Assembly (NCBI RefSeq): GCF_022427145.1
Contig: NZ_JAKSXN010000047.1
Coordinates: 1 to 44,101 of the forward strand
Direction: 5' to 3'
DNA length: 44,101 bases
Source of the DNA: Paenibacillus timonensis
GTDB taxonomy: Bacteria > Bacillota > Bacilli > Paenibacillales > Paenibacillaceae
Below are positions 31,837-40,651 of the stretch, piece after piece. Under the pieces are notes generated by a model. It had not been told where the DNA came from and ran no database searches. It saw nothing but the letters and a program-made list of their open reading frames with translations. The position numbers and the translations under genes were made by a program. Each line of letters starts with the position of its first letter. The first letter of the stretch is position 1.

Positions 31837-32448
31837 GTGGATTGGATATCGAATTTAGTGAGCGTACTATTGGATTGGGTGCAGCAATTGGGGTATGTCG
31901 GCATTATGCTGGGACTGATGATCGAGATCATCCCCAGCGAAATCGTGCTGGCTTACGGCGGTTACCTCGTGCATCAGGGGCATATCAATTTCATCGGAGC
32001 CGTCTTTTTCGGCACGGTGGGCGGCGTGATTGCCCAGCTGTTCATTTACTGGATCGGGCGTTACGGCGGCAGGCCGATTTTGGAGAAGTACGGGAAGTAC
32101 ATTTTGATTCAAAAGAAACATATCGACGTATCCGAAGCCTGGTTCCTGAAATACGGGCCCGGGGTGATTTTTACCGCACGGTTTATCCCGGTCGCGCGGC
32201 ATGCGATTTCCATTCCCGCAGGGATGGCCAAAATGCCGGTCAGCAAGTTCCTGCTGCTCACGACGCTGGCAGTTATTCCATGGTCGGTCCTGTTCGTTTA
32301 TTTGGGGATGCTGCTGGGCGAGCAGTGGCAGCATGTTGACGAGAAGGCCGGGCCTTACATCATGCCGATATTGTTAGGCGCTTTGGCGCTGTTGATCGTG
32401 TATTTGATCGTCAAAACCTTCGGAAGCCGGAAGAAGGGCGACGCTTAA
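31837..32448 (+). CDS. DedA family membrane protein
   Basis: A 203-aa membrane protein of the DedA/VTT (SNARE-associated) family. Features: the acidic EIIPSE re-entrant segment near residue 30 and FTARFIPVARHAISIPAG (about 113-130), which contains the conserved Arg pair. DedA proteins in Bacillus and other bacteria act as lipid flippases, including undecaprenyl-phosphate recycling by some members. A GTG start with AAGAGGA upstream is used. Confidence 0.85.
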   Translation: MDWISNLVSVLLDWVQQLGYVGIMLGLMIEIIPSEIVLAYGGYLVHQGHINFIGAVFFGTVGGVIAQLFIYWIGRYGGRPILEKYGKYILIQKKHIDVSEAWFLKYGPGVIFTARFIPVARHAISIPAGMAKMPVSKFLLLTTLAVIPWSVLFVYLGMLLGEQWQHVDEKAGPYIMPILLGALALLIVYLIVKTFGSRKKGDA

Positions 32449-32572
32449 GCCGCGGCGCTCCGTGCTGCGATAAACCGGACAGGCTGTACCCGGTTAAGAA
32501 CCTATGAGGGAGGAGGCGGAATAGGCTGGATTGCTGTCATTAGACGGCGCAAGCTTATTCCGAGCGATAGAT

Positions 32573-33199
32573 ATGTTGAAAATCGAAAGTTTTGCCTTGG
32601 GTCCTCTGCAAACCAATGCGTATTTGCTGCGGGGAGAAGACGAAGGGCGGGCGATTATTATCGATCCCGGTACGAACCCGGGGCCGCTATTGCGCAAAAT
32701 CGAAGACTTGGAGATTGAGGCCATTCTGCTCACCCATGCCCATTTCGACCACATCGGAGGCCTGGACTCGATTCGCAAGGCGAAGAATTGTCCGGTCTAT
32801 GTCCATCCGCTGGAAAGCGACTGGCTGACGACGCCGAAGCTGAACGGCTCGCTGATGTGGCCCGAGGTGGGACCGCCCGTCGCAACGGATCCGGCGGAAT
32901 TCGACTTGGCTGAAGGACAGAAGCTACACCTCATCGGACACGAGTTTACCGTATACCATACGCCGGGCCATTCGCCGGGTAGCGTCAGCTTTCTGTGCGG
33001 GGACGACCTATTCTCCGGAGACGTGCTGTTCCGTCTCGGCGTTGGGCGGACGGACTTGCCGGGAGGCCGTGAAGCGGACCTGTACAATTCGATTCGCGGG
33101 AAGTTGTATCGGCTGAAGGACGAGGTGAAGGTCTACCCCGGGCATGGGCCCCGAACGACCATCGGCTTCGAACGGGCGAACAATCCGTACGTCTCCTAG
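32573..33199 (+). CDS. MBL-fold hydrolase, glyoxalase II-like (YqgX type)
   Basis: A 208-aa metallo-beta-lactamase-fold protein. It begins LKIESFALGPLQTNAYLL, as in YqgX-like proteins, and has THAHFDHIGG, HTPGHSPGS, FSGDVLF and PGHGPRT as metal-ligand motifs. The full set of His/Asp ligands predicts two metals. The short form lacks the substrate-binding C-terminal domain of classical glyoxalase II. An in-frame TTG at 32531 with AGGAGG 14 nt upstream would add 14 residues; the domain start favours 32573. Confidence 0.8.
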   Translation: MLKIESFALGPLQTNAYLLRGEDEGRAIIIDPGTNPGPLLRKIEDLEIEAILLTHAHFDHIGGLDSIRKAKNCPVYVHPLESDWLTTPKLNGSLMWPEVGPPVATDPAEFDLAEGQKLHLIGHEFTVYHTPGHSPGSVSFLCGDDLFSGDVLFRLGVGRTDLPGGREADLYNSIRGKLYRLKDEVKVYPGHGPRTTIGFERANNPYVS

Positions 33200-33260
33200 A
33201 GACGGATGGATCCCCGGCTGCCGCAATTCAAATAAAATCGACGAAAAGGTACAAAAATAG

Positions 33261-33363
33261 TGGACAAAAGTGCAACCCTTTGATAGGATGTACTTATTAA
33301 AACATTGTAATCTTTGCGAAGCACGCAAGCTGCGGAATCATCCCGGTTTGCGTTCTTTTTTTT
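33261..33363 (+). promoter_or_regulatory. Promoter followed by a short leader ending in a terminator-like hairpin
   Basis: In the 340-bp gap before the IDEAL-like gene, TGGACA (33261-33266), 17 nt, TAGGAT (33284-33289) form a possible sigma-A promoter. About 25 nt after the expected start a hairpin begins (GAA..ACGCAA at 33318-33329 with TTGCGTTC at 33348-33355), followed by nine Ts. The transcript would be about 65 nt. This may be a small RNA or attenuated leader of the gene at 33540, or simply a distant terminator for the YqgX-like gene. Confidence 0.45.
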
Positions 33364-33539
33364 GCTTTGTCCCTCGGATGGTTAAGGGACGGACACCTGA
33401 CCGCCAAACTGCATACGCTATTCATATCCGGGATTCCGGTGAAGAACTTGACCAATCTCCGTCTCTTTTAGTAGGATTATATAAAGCAATGCAAGTTTAT
33501 GAGGAATCTTAGCAACCAAATAACTCAGGGAGGTAGACG

Positions 33540-33923
33540 ATGCTTCATTTGGGAGAGAAAATCGTTATCGTCGGTGATGCTTTTGAGCAGAATCTTCCTG
33601 TTGGGGAATATGGCTACGTTATTGCTTACGACCGCAATCCGGACAATGCTTTTGACTACGTCATCCGGTCTCCGAAGACGGGGCGGAATTACTTCGTTCC
33701 GCAGAGCGATATAGAATCCGAAAGTCGGCTGATCGAGCAGGAAGCGGAACGCGCGACACAGGAAGCTTTAATCGATTTCGCGCTGGCTACGCATAACGAG
33801 AAGCTGTTCAAGCAAATCATGAATGGCGAGGACAGCGACGCAGACGGGCAGCAGGAACCAACAAAGGAAGTAATGTCCCAAGCGGAGTTCATTAAGCAAG
33901 TGAACCTGCGGGCATGGATATAA
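33540..33923 (+). CDS. Hypothetical protein with IDEAL-like motif
   Basis: A 127-aa acidic protein. The first 65 residues look like a small beta domain (LGEKIVIVGDAFEQNLPVGEYGYVIAYDRN...YVIRSPKTGRNYFVP). The segment EALIDFALATHNEKLFKQIMN resembles the short IDEAL motif of Bacillota, named from a C-terminal motif in several uncharacterised proteins. The tail is polar. GGGAGG lies 6-7 nt before the ATG. Function unknown. Confidence 0.65.
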   Translation: MLHLGEKIVIVGDAFEQNLPVGEYGYVIAYDRNPDNAFDYVIRSPKTGRNYFVPQSDIESESRLIEQEAERATQEALIDFALATHNEKLFKQIMNGEDSDADGQQEPTKEVMSQAEFIKQVNLRAWI

Positions 33924-33928
33924 GAAGG

Positions 33929-33955
33929 GAGTCGGCATAAGCCGGCTCTTTTTCT
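33929..33955 (+). terminator. Intrinsic terminator after the IDEAL-like gene
   Basis: GAGTCGGC, loop ATAA, GCCGGCTC, then five Ts. Confidence 0.9.
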
Positions 33956-34003
33956 TTTTGCTGCGGACGAAGGGCGCCGATTCCTCCTTTCCGCTTTAAC
34001 GGA

Positions 34004-34032
34004 TTGAATTGAACCGGAATCTACAATATAAT
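34004..34032 (+). promoter_or_regulatory. Sigma-A promoter of gatCAB
   Basis: TTGAAT (34004-34009), 17 nt, TATAAT (34027-34032) lies about 75 bp before gatC. Confidence 0.7.
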
Positions 34033-34106
34033 TTTATTCAATTGTACAAGCATGGTAGAATGTACGAATAGTGCGGGAACGCATCACTAAAGGAGGCATC
34101 CATGGC

Positions 34107-34394
34107 ATGAGTATCCAGACGAAAGACGTTGAACATGTGGCGAAGCTGGCCCGCCTGCACCTGTCCGACGAAGAGCGGGATAGGTTCACGGAACAATTAA
34201 ACGCGATTTTACAATACGCCGAGAAGTTGAACGAACTAAATACGGACGAGATCGCGCCGACGACGCACGTGCTTCATTTAAGCAACGTGATGCGGGAGGA
34301 CGTGGTGAAGGACAGCCTGCCGCCGGAGAAGGTATTCCGCAATGCGCCGGACGAAGAAGACGGGCAGTTTAAGGTGCCGGCCGTACTGGAATAG
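34107..34394 (+). CDS. gatC: Asp-tRNA(Asn)/Glu-tRNA(Gln) amidotransferase subunit C
   Basis: A 95-aa subunit that clamps GatA to GatB. The sequence SIQTKDVEHVAKLARLHLSDEE, then LNELNTDEIAPTTHVLHL and MREDVV, is characteristic. The ATG at 34107 has AAAGGAGG 10 nt upstream; an upstream in-frame GTG start at 34071 is not needed. First gene of the gatCAB operon, which makes Gln-tRNA (and Asn-tRNA) by the indirect pathway. Confidence 0.93.
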   Translation: MSIQTKDVEHVAKLARLHLSDEERDRFTEQLNAILQYAEKLNELNTDEIAPTTHVLHLSNVMREDVVKDSLPPEKVFRNAPDEEDGQFKVPAVLE

Positions 34395-34462
34395 GCCCTA
34401 TCGTCACGAAGACCAACGATCGTTATTGAAATAACTAGGGTACACAAAGGAGGAAGCTTAGA

Positions 34463-35917
34463 TTGGCGCTTTTTGATTTGCGTTTGCAGGAGATACATAA
34501 TCGGCTTCACAACAAGGAGTTGTCCGTTTCCGATTTGGTCGGCGAAGCCTTCGCCAAAATCCGGGAATTCGACGGAAAGATCGGCGCCTATTTGACGTTG
34601 AACGAAGAGGGCGCTCGCGCGGAAGCATCCCGTTTGGACGCCAAGCTGGCACAAGGGGAAGCCCGCGGGTTGCTGTTCGGACTTCCCGTAGGCGTGAAGG
34701 ACAACATGGTAACCGAGGGATTGCTGACGACGTGCGGCAGCCAATTTTTGAAAAACTACGATCCGATTTATGACGCTACGGTGGTGACCAAGCTAAAGGA
34801 AGCGGAAGCGGTCACGATCGGCAAGCTGAACATGGACGAGTTCGCCATGGGCGGCTCCAACGAGAACTCCAGTTTCCATCCCGTGCGCAACCCGTGGGAT
34901 TTAAGCCGCGTACCGGGCGGTTCCAGCGGGGGTTCGGCAGCTGCGGTAGCCGCAGGCGAAGCCTTCTTTACGCTCGGCTCCGATACCGGCGGTTCGATTC
35001 GCCAGCCCGCGTCGTATTGCGGCGTGGTTGGTCTTAAGCCAACCTATGGCCGGGTATCGCGCTACGGCCTCGTGGCGTTTGCTTCATCGCTGGACCAGAT
35101 CGGGCCGATTACCAAAAACGTCGAGGATGCTGCCTACGTTCTGCAGGCGATCGCCGGTCACGATCCGAAGGATTCCACCTCCGCCGACGTGGAGGTGCCG
35201 GACTATTTGAGCGCCCTCACCGGTGACATTTCCGGACTGCGCATCGCCGTGCCGAAGGAATATCTGGACGGCGTTGACCCGCAGGTCAAGGCTTCCATCA
35301 TGGACGCTTTGCGCGTGCTCGAAGGTCTAGGCGCCGTATGGGAAGAAGTATCGCTGCCGCATACGGAATACGCGGTAGCCGCTTACTATTTGCTGGCTTC
35401 CTCGGAGGCTTCGTCCAACCTTTCGCGTTTCGACGGCGTTCGTTACGGCGTCCGCGCCGACCATGCCGGCAGCCTGCTGGACCTGTATTACGATTCGCGC
35501 AGCCAAGGATTCGGCCCGGAAGTGAAACGCCGGATCATGCTGGGGACCTATGCGCTCAGCTCGGGTTATTATGATGCCTACTATTTGAAAGCCCAAAAGG
35601 TCAGAACGCTGATCAAACAGGATTTCGATCAGACCTTTGCCAAATACGACGTGATTCTCGGACCAACGGCTCCAACCACCGCGTTCCCGTTGGGCTCGCA
35701 GGTTGACGATCCGCTCACGATGTATTTAAACGATATTTTGACGATACCGGTGAGCTTGGCCGGGGTTCCCGCCATCAGCGTCCCGTGCGGATTTGCCGAA
35801 GGCCTGCCGGTCGGGTTGCAAATCATCGGCAAACCGTTCGACGAAAGCACGGTTCTGCGCGTGGCTCACGCCTTTGAAGCGAATACGGATCATCACGAAC
35901 AACGTCCCGCCTTGTAG
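34463..35917 (+). CDS. gatA: Asp-tRNA(Asn)/Glu-tRNA(Gln) amidotransferase subunit A
   Basis: The 484-aa glutaminase subunit of the amidase-signature family. It releases ammonia from glutamine and feeds it to GatB. The catalytic Lys-Ser-Ser triad is visible as GVKDNM (Lys), [14 protein letters not shown] (cis-Ser) and [11 protein letters not shown] (nucleophile Ser). A TTG start at 34463 is supported by AAGGAGG about 9 nt upstream. It lies 68 bp after gatC and 34 bp before gatB. Confidence 0.95.
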   Translation: MALFDLRLQEIHNRLHNKELSVSDLVGEAFAKIREFDGKIGAYLTLNEEGARAEASRLDAKLAQGEARGLLFGLPVGVKDNMVTEGLLTTCGSQFLKNYDPIYDATVVTKLKEAEAVTIGKLNMDEFAMGGSNENSSFHPVRNPWDLSRVPGGSSGGSAAAVAAGEAFFTLGSDTGGSIRQPASYCGVVGLKPTYGRVSRYGLVAFASSLDQIGPITKNVEDAAYVLQAIAGHDPKDSTSADVEVPDYLSALTGDISGLRIAVPKEYLDGVDPQVKASIMDALRVLEGLGAVWEEVSLPHTEYAVAAYYLLASSEASSNLSRFDGVRYGVRADHAGSLLDLYYDSRSQGFGPEVKRRIMLGTYALSSGYYDAYYLKAQKVRTLIKQDFDQTFAKYDVILGPTAPTTAFPLGSQVDDPLTMYLNDILTIPVSLAGVPAISVPCGFAEGLPVGLQIIGKPFDESTVLRVAHAFEANTDHHEQRPAL

Positions 35918-35951
35918 GTTTCCATATCAATGTTTTGCAGGAGGATAGGCC

Positions 35952-37391
35952 ATGTCAACATCCAAATATGAAACGGTGATCGGGTTGGAGGTGCACGTGG
36001 AGCTGCATACGAAAACGAAAATTTTCTGCGGCTGCTCCACCGAGTTCGGCGCTCCGCCCAACACGCATACCTGCCCGGTTTGCCTGGGGCATCCCGGCGT
36101 ATTGCCGGTGCTGAACCGCCAGGCCGTCGACTACGCGATGAAAGCGGCGATGGCGCTGAATTGCGAAATCGGCGATGTCAGCAAGTTCGACCGGAAGAAC
36201 TATTTTTACCCCGATTCGCCTAAAGCGTATCAGATATCCCAATACGATCAGCCGATCGGTTTGAACGGATACATCGATATTGAAGTGGACGGGAAGACGA
36301 AACGGATCGGGATTACCCGTTTGCACCTGGAGGAAGACGCCGGCAAGCTGACGCACGTGGACGGCGGGTACGCATCGCTGGTGGACTTTAACCGCGTCGG
36401 TACGCCGCTCGTGGAAATCGTGTCCGAGCCGGACATTTCCTCGCCGGAAGAAGCGCGGGCATATCTGGAGAAGCTGCGGGCGATCATGCTGTATTGCGAG
36501 GTTTCCGACGTGAAAATGGAGGAAGGCTCGATGCGCTGCGACGCCAACATCAGCTTGCGGCCGCAGGGTCAGAAGGAGTTCGGCACGCGCGCCGAGCTCA
36601 AGAACATGAACTCGTTCCGCGGCGTGGTTCGCGGACTGGAGTATGAACAGCTGCGCCAGGCCGAGATTTTGGACGAGGGCGGAGAAGTCGTGCAAGAGAC
36701 GCGCCGCTGGGACGAAACGCAAGGCAAGACCTTCTCGATGCGCGGCAAGGAAGAAGCGCATGATTACCGCTACTTCCCGGATCCCGATCTGGTCACCCTG
36801 CATATCGACCAGGCGTGGAAAGATCGGATCCGCGAGACGATTCCGGAGTTGCCGGATGCCCGAAAGGCCCGTTATGCTTCGGAATACGGCTTGCCGGAGT
36901 ACGATGCCGGCGTCATTACGTCGTCCAAAGCATTGGCAGATCTGTTCGAAAGCAGCCTTGCTTATACGAAGGATGCCAAAGCGGTGTCGAACTGGATCAT
37001 GGGCGACCTGCTGGGTTACCTGAACAGCAATTCGCTGGAATTGTCCGACGTGAAGCTCACCGGTCAAGGTCTCGGCGAGATGATCGGCCTGCTGGAGAAA
37101 GGCACGATCAGCTCCAAGATCGCCAAAACGGTGTTTAAAGAAATGCTGCAAAGCGGCAAGCTGCCGCAGCAGATCGTTGAGGAGCAAGGACTGGTGCAAA
37201 TCAGCGACGAAGGCGCTATTTTGGCGATCGTTCAAGAGGTCGTGGCAAACAACCCGGCTTCCGTCGAGGATTACAAGGCGGGTAAGGAGAAAGCCATCGG
37301 CTTCCTCGTCGGCCAGGTCATGAAGCAAAGCAAAGGGAAAGCCAACCCGGGGTTGGTCAACAAACTGTTGGTGGAAGTGCTGAAGGGCTAA
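35952..37391 (+). CDS. gatB: Asp-tRNA(Asn)/Glu-tRNA(Gln) amidotransferase subunit B
   Basis: The 479-aa kinase/transamidase subunit. It phosphorylates the mischarged Glu or Asp on tRNA and amidates it with ammonia from Gat[19 protein letters not shown] and CPVCLGHPG near the N-terminus carry the family's cysteines; [19 protein letters not shown] and [10 protein letters not shown] follow. The C-terminal YqeY-like tRNA-binding tail ([27 protein letters not shown]) is complete. AGGAGGATAGG precedes the ATG. Confidence 0.95.
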   Translation: MSTSKYETVIGLEVHVELHTKTKIFCGCSTEFGAPPNTHTCPVCLGHPGVLPVLNRQAVDYAMKAAMALNCEIGDVSKFDRKNYFYPDSPKAYQISQYDQPIGLNGYIDIEVDGKTKRIGITRLHLEEDAGKLTHVDGGYASLVDFNRVGTPLVEIVSEPDISSPEEARAYLEKLRAIMLYCEVSDVKMEEGSMRCDANISLRPQGQKEFGTRAELKNMNSFRGVVRGLEYEQLRQAEILDEGGEVVQETRRWDETQGKTFSMRGKEEAHDYRYFPDPDLVTLHIDQAWKDRIRETIPELPDARKARYASEYGLPEYDAGVITSSKALADLFESSLAYTKDAKAVSNWIMGDLLGYLNSNSLELSDVKLTGQGLGEMIGLLEKGTISSKIAKTVFKEMLQSGKLPQQIVEEQGLVQISDEGAILAIVQEVVANNPASVEDYKAGKEKAIGFLVGQVMKQSKGKANPGLVNKLLVEVLKG

Positions 37392-37476
37392 GGGCTTACG
37401 GCGCACGGAGTGCTTGCCGCATTCACTGCGGAGGGCGTATTCGACAGGCCAAGGTCGATCCGAGGGGGGACAGCCG

Positions 37477-37941
37477 GTGATCAAGCAATTAATGCTGAAG
37501 GACACGGATATGGTAGAACAGCTGTGGAGCCTGCAGCATTCGGCTTACCGGCTGGAGGCCAAGGCTGTTGGTCTGACGGAGACGCCGCCGCTGCCGGATA
37601 CGTTTGACTCCATCCGCACGAGCCGCGATGTGTTTTTCGGCGAACTGTCGGAGGACGATGAGCTGCTCGGGGCGATTGCGGTTCGCGACGAGCTGCCCGG
37701 AACCCTCGAGATCACCCGTTTGATGGTTCACCCGGGCCATTTGCGCCAGGGGATCGGGGCCAAGCTGCTGCAGTACGTCCTTACGGTACACCGCGACAAA
37801 CAAGGGTTTACCGTAACGGCTAGTACGCTGAACGCCCCTGCGGTGGCTTTGTACCGCAAGTTCGGCTTTCAACCGGTGAAACAGGTGAACTCCGCCGCAG
37901 GCGTTGAACTGACGATATTTCGAATGGACATGCTAGAGTGA
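37477..37941 (+). CDS. GNAT family N-acetyltransferase
   Basis: A 154-aa acetyltransferase. The acetyl-CoA binding stretch is LEITRLMVHPGHLRQGIGAKLLQYVL (R/Q-x-x-G-x-G/A), followed by NAPAVALYRKFGFQPV. The substrate is unknown. A GTG start at 37477 is chosen for the GGGGGG run upstream; the open frame begins at 37414 and an ATG lies at 37492. It follows gatB by 85 bp and ends in a terminator, so it may be the last gene of the gat unit. Confidence 0.8.
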   Translation: MIKQLMLKDTDMVEQLWSLQHSAYRLEAKAVGLTETPPLPDTFDSIRTSRDVFFGELSEDDELLGAIAVRDELPGTLEITRLMVHPGHLRQGIGAKLLQYVLTVHRDKQGFTVTASTLNAPAVALYRKFGFQPVKQVNSAAGVELTIFRMDMLE

Positions 37942-37944
37942 TCG

Positions 37945-37991
37945 AGCACGCTTTTGAACCGCGTTCCCGGGTTTGAAGGCGTGCTTTTTTT
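37945..37991 (+). terminator. Intrinsic terminator after the GNAT gene
   Basis: AGCACGC (37945-37951) pairs with GCGTGCT (37979-37985), then seven further Ts. Confidence 0.85.
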
Positions 37992-38122
37992 CATGAAAGA
38001 TTGTAGGGGGGCGGCAGGTCCAGTTCATTCCACGTTACAGATGAAGTTTATTTCGGTTAAAATTAAGAAAACAGGGATATCCGCGCAGATGAATCCAAAC
38101 GATAGAGAAAGGGGTGGAGGAG

Positions 38123-39940
38123 ATGACGCCGGATATGCAGCCTATCGGCCAGACGCCGATGCAGACGCGAACCCAAGGATATCGGCCCCGGCGGCGCAAG
38201 CGTAAGCTGGTGGCCTGCCTGCTTTCCGCCCTGCTTCCGGGTTTGGGCCATTTGTATTTGCGTCTCTATTTACGCGGCCTTTGCTTCATGTATTTCGTCT
38301 TGATCGATGCTTCGGCGTTGATTTATTTCTCTTCGGTTCGCATGGCGATTAATGTACCGCTGTTAATCTGGTTGGGCTTGTTGATTCCTGCGGCGTATTT
38401 CTTCAGCATCTATGATGTCCTTCAATCCACCGATGCGCATAATGCCCGCCTGAAAAAGGAACTCGAGGGGAATCCGGCTCCCATAGCAGACACGCCCTCC
38501 GGCAGCAACATCAAACAAGGGATCGGAGCCGGAGCGCTGCTGATCGGCGGTGGTGCCGTTTTGTTCATGTTTCGGATGAAGCCGTTCTGGTTGCAGCTGT
38601 TGGTGCAATACGCCGGGTCCTACCTGGTCTCGTTCGCGTTGGCCTTGGCGGCGGTTGTGCTGATTTTGCGCGAATCGAAACGCGCGTTCTTGCGGTCGGG
38701 ACGCTTTACTGCCGCCGCGTTACTGCTGGCGGTTGCGGTGATTCTCCTGCGCGACGCGATGACCGGTCGTGACGAAATGCGGCTGCTCATTCAATGGTGG
38801 CCGTTGGCGTTCGTTTTATGGGGAATCGAGCATATTTTAATAATGGCATGGAGCGCGATGAAAAAGACGCAAGCCAGACGCCGGCCGCATGTGGACGTAA
38901 GAGGGCTGCTGCTCTCCATGTTTATGGCCTTCTCCGTGTTCGCGATAACGCAGCAGGATCAATATATGCACGTATGGAACCGGGTCAGCCTGGATTTGAC
39001 GGCAGCGGGGGCGGAATATAGCGCGGCGGAAGGGTATCGCGTCGAAAAGCCTCAACTGGACATCCCGATCGACCTGGACACCGAGCGGATCGTCGTTGAC
39101 GGGATGAACGGGGATATCGAGGTACGCAAGGCGGAGATCGATCACGTCATCGTCCGCTACACAGTTTGGATCGACCAGTTGGGTACGGAGGAGGCCCGTA
39201 AAATCGCGTCCGTGACATCCGTCGAAGCCGACGAAGGCAAAACGTTGGGCTTATCCGTCAAGGACAAGGCATACGGCGAGACCGGCCGCCGCCACCCGCG
39301 CGTGAATTTGACCTTGATCGTCCCCGCAAACCGGTTTCTGGATCTGGACATCACGACGTCAAGCGGCGGGATCACTTTAACCGGCGTCCAGACGATGAAG
39401 CAGGCGAAGCTGCAAACCGGGAATGGCGATTTACGGTTATGGGACGTGATCGGGGATGTTTCGGCCAAGACGCTGAACGGGGACGTGGAACTGTACCGGA
39501 TCTTCGGGGCGGCCCAAGTCGATACGCAAGGCGGCAACATCAAGGGACGGGGGATTACCGGCAAGGCATCCTTGTCCACCTTGGTCGGCGATATTACGTT
39601 GACCGATGCTCAGGACGGCATTCAAGCGCATACGAAAAACGGAAATATCCGGATTGACGGCGTTCCGTTAGATTTGCAGGCGGAATCGCTGAACGGCAAA
39701 ATTTATATCACCTCTCGCCTCGTTGGCGGCGATTGGGACGTGTACAGCGCGGTCGGCGAACTCCGGCTGGAGCTTCCGGAGGAAGGGAATTACGAACTGG
39801 AGGGTTCCAGCGGGTATGGCGATATTTTCACCGAGCTGCCTTTTGCGGTCGATCATAAGGAAATTCATGGTACGCTCGGAAACGGCGAATACAAGCTCAA
39901 GATTGACGGCAATAGCGATCTATATGTGAATAAAAGCTGA
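38123..39940 (+). CDS. Membrane protein with DUF4097-type beta-strand repeats
   Basis: A 605-aa protein in two halves. The N-terminal half (about 20-290) has a basic start (RPRRRKRK) and roughly nine hydrophobic helices. The C-terminal half is a repetitive beta-strand domain of the DUF4097 (adhesin-like) type: VDGMNGDIEVRKA, TSSGGITLTGV, TGNGDLRLWDV, TLNGDVELYRI, TKNGNIRIDGV, SLNGKIYITS, each turn with an NGD/NGN/SGG signature. Such domains are placed at the cell surface and some take part in envelope-stress signalling; the role here is unknown. The start at 38123 has AAAGGGG 8 nt upstream. Confidence 0.8.
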   Translation: MTPDMQPIGQTPMQTRTQGYRPRRRKRKLVACLLSALLPGLGHLYLRLYLRGLCFMYFVLIDASALIYFSSVRMAINVPLLIWLGLLIPAAYFFSIYDVLQSTDAHNARLKKELEGNPAPIADTPSGSNIKQGIGAGALLIGGGAVLFMFRMKPFWLQLLVQYAGSYLVSFALALAAVVLILRESKRAFLRSGRFTAAALLLAVAVILLRDAMTGRDEMRLLIQWWPLAFVLWGIEHILIMAWSAMKKTQARRRPHVDVRGLLLSMFMAFSVFAITQQDQYMHVWNRVSLDLTAAGAEYSAAEGYRVEKPQLDIPIDLDTERIVVDGMNGDIEVRKAEIDHVIVRYTVWIDQLGTEEARKIASVTSVEADEGKTLGLSVKDKAYGETGRRHPRVNLTLIVPANRFLDLDITTSSGGITLTGVQTMKQAKLQTGNGDLRLWDVIGDVSAKTLNGDVELYRIFGAAQVDTQGGNIKGRGITGKASLSTLVGDITLTDAQDGIQAHTKNGNIRIDGVPLDLQAESLNGKIYITSRLVGGDWDVYSAVGELRLELPEEGNYELEGSSGYGDIFTELPFAVDHKEIHGTLGNGEYKLKIDGNSDLYVNKS

Positions 39941-39989
39941 ACACCGGAAAAATCAGGCGATGCACCAGCGCCTTGGCGTTGATCTTGCG

Positions 39990-40056
39990 TTGACAAAAGT
40001 TTTGGCCTAAACGTACAATAATCTTGCGAGCTTTTTTAGCATAACTATTAATAAGG
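39990..40056 (+). promoter_or_regulatory. perR promoter with possible PerR box
   Basis: TTGACA (39990-39995), 18 nt, TACAAT (40014-40019) is a strong promoter. Downstream, about 40041-40054 (ATAACTATTAATAA) resembles the PerR box TTATAATNATTATAA and would act as a roadblock for autorepression. The match is partial. Confidence 0.55.
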
Positions 40057-40084
40057 AATGAGCATTTAGAAGGCGGTGGACGAG

Positions 40085-40513
40085 ATGACAACGCGCGTAC
40101 AGCATGCCCTGGACCAACTGAAGAACAATGGTGTCCGCATCACGCCGCAGCGTCACGCCATACTTACGTATCTCATGGAATCGATGAGCCATCCGACCGC
40201 GGACGAGATTTACCGGTCCTTGGAGCCCCGCTTCCCGAACATGAGCGTAGCTACGGTATACAACAACTTGAAAATGCTAATCGAAGCCGGCATGGTCCGG
40301 GAATTGACATACGGGGACAATTCGAGCCGTTTTGATGCCGACGTGTCCAACCATTATCATGTGATTTGCGAGAAATGCGGGAAGATCGAGGACTTCATGT
40401 ACCCTTCCTTGGAGGACGTGGAGCATAAAGCGGCTGAGGCGACCGGCTTTGAAATTCACGGACACCGGCTGGAGTTACATGGGGTATGCAGCGAGTGCCG
40501 CATCGAACATTAA
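40085..40513 (+). CDS. perR: Peroxide-responsive repressor PerR (Fur family)
   Basis: A 142-aa DNA-binding metal sensor. The sequence [15 protein letters not shown] and [27 protein letters not shown] is nearly that of B. subtilis PerR. The regulatory Fe/Mn site is conserved as His36, Asp84, His90, His92 and Asp103 (PerR numbering one higher), the set that allows His oxidation by peroxide; the Asp at the fifth position marks PerR rather than Fur or Zur. The structural zinc site is C95xxC98 and the C-terminal CSEC. The ATG at 40085 has AAGGCGGTGG before it. It may control the metal ATPase at the left end of the window. Confidence 0.92.
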   Translation: MTTRVQHALDQLKNNGVRITPQRHAILTYLMESMSHPTADEIYRSLEPRFPNMSVATVYNNLKMLIEAGMVRELTYGDNSSRFDADVSNHYHVICEKCGKIEDFMYPSLEDVEHKAAEATGFEIHGHRLELHGVCSECRIEH

Positions 40514-40540
40514 AGAGTACGAAACCTGCGAGAATCAGAA

Positions 40541-40580
40541 AACGTGCGGAATTCCTTCTGGAGTTCTTCACGTTTTTATT
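40541..40580 (+). terminator. Intrinsic terminator after perR
   Basis: AACGTG (40541-40546) with inner GGAATTCC/GGAGTTC pairing closes on CACGTT (40569-40574), followed by a T-rich run. Confidence 0.8.
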
Positions 40581-40651
40581 TTTACGGTAACTTTCGGCAG
40601 GCTTCATCAGTTATTATTAATAGACGGAGATTGTAATACGGAGGGTTGTCT

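Noticed and set aside
33270..33512. 80-aa ORF before the IDEAL-like gene
   Set aside because: No ribosome binding site at any start; it runs through a terminator-like hairpin and T-run.
35955..37505. 516-aa minus-strand ORF opposite gatB
   Set aside because: A shadow of gatB; composition (Arg, His, Gln, Leu-rich) is typical of antisense frames.
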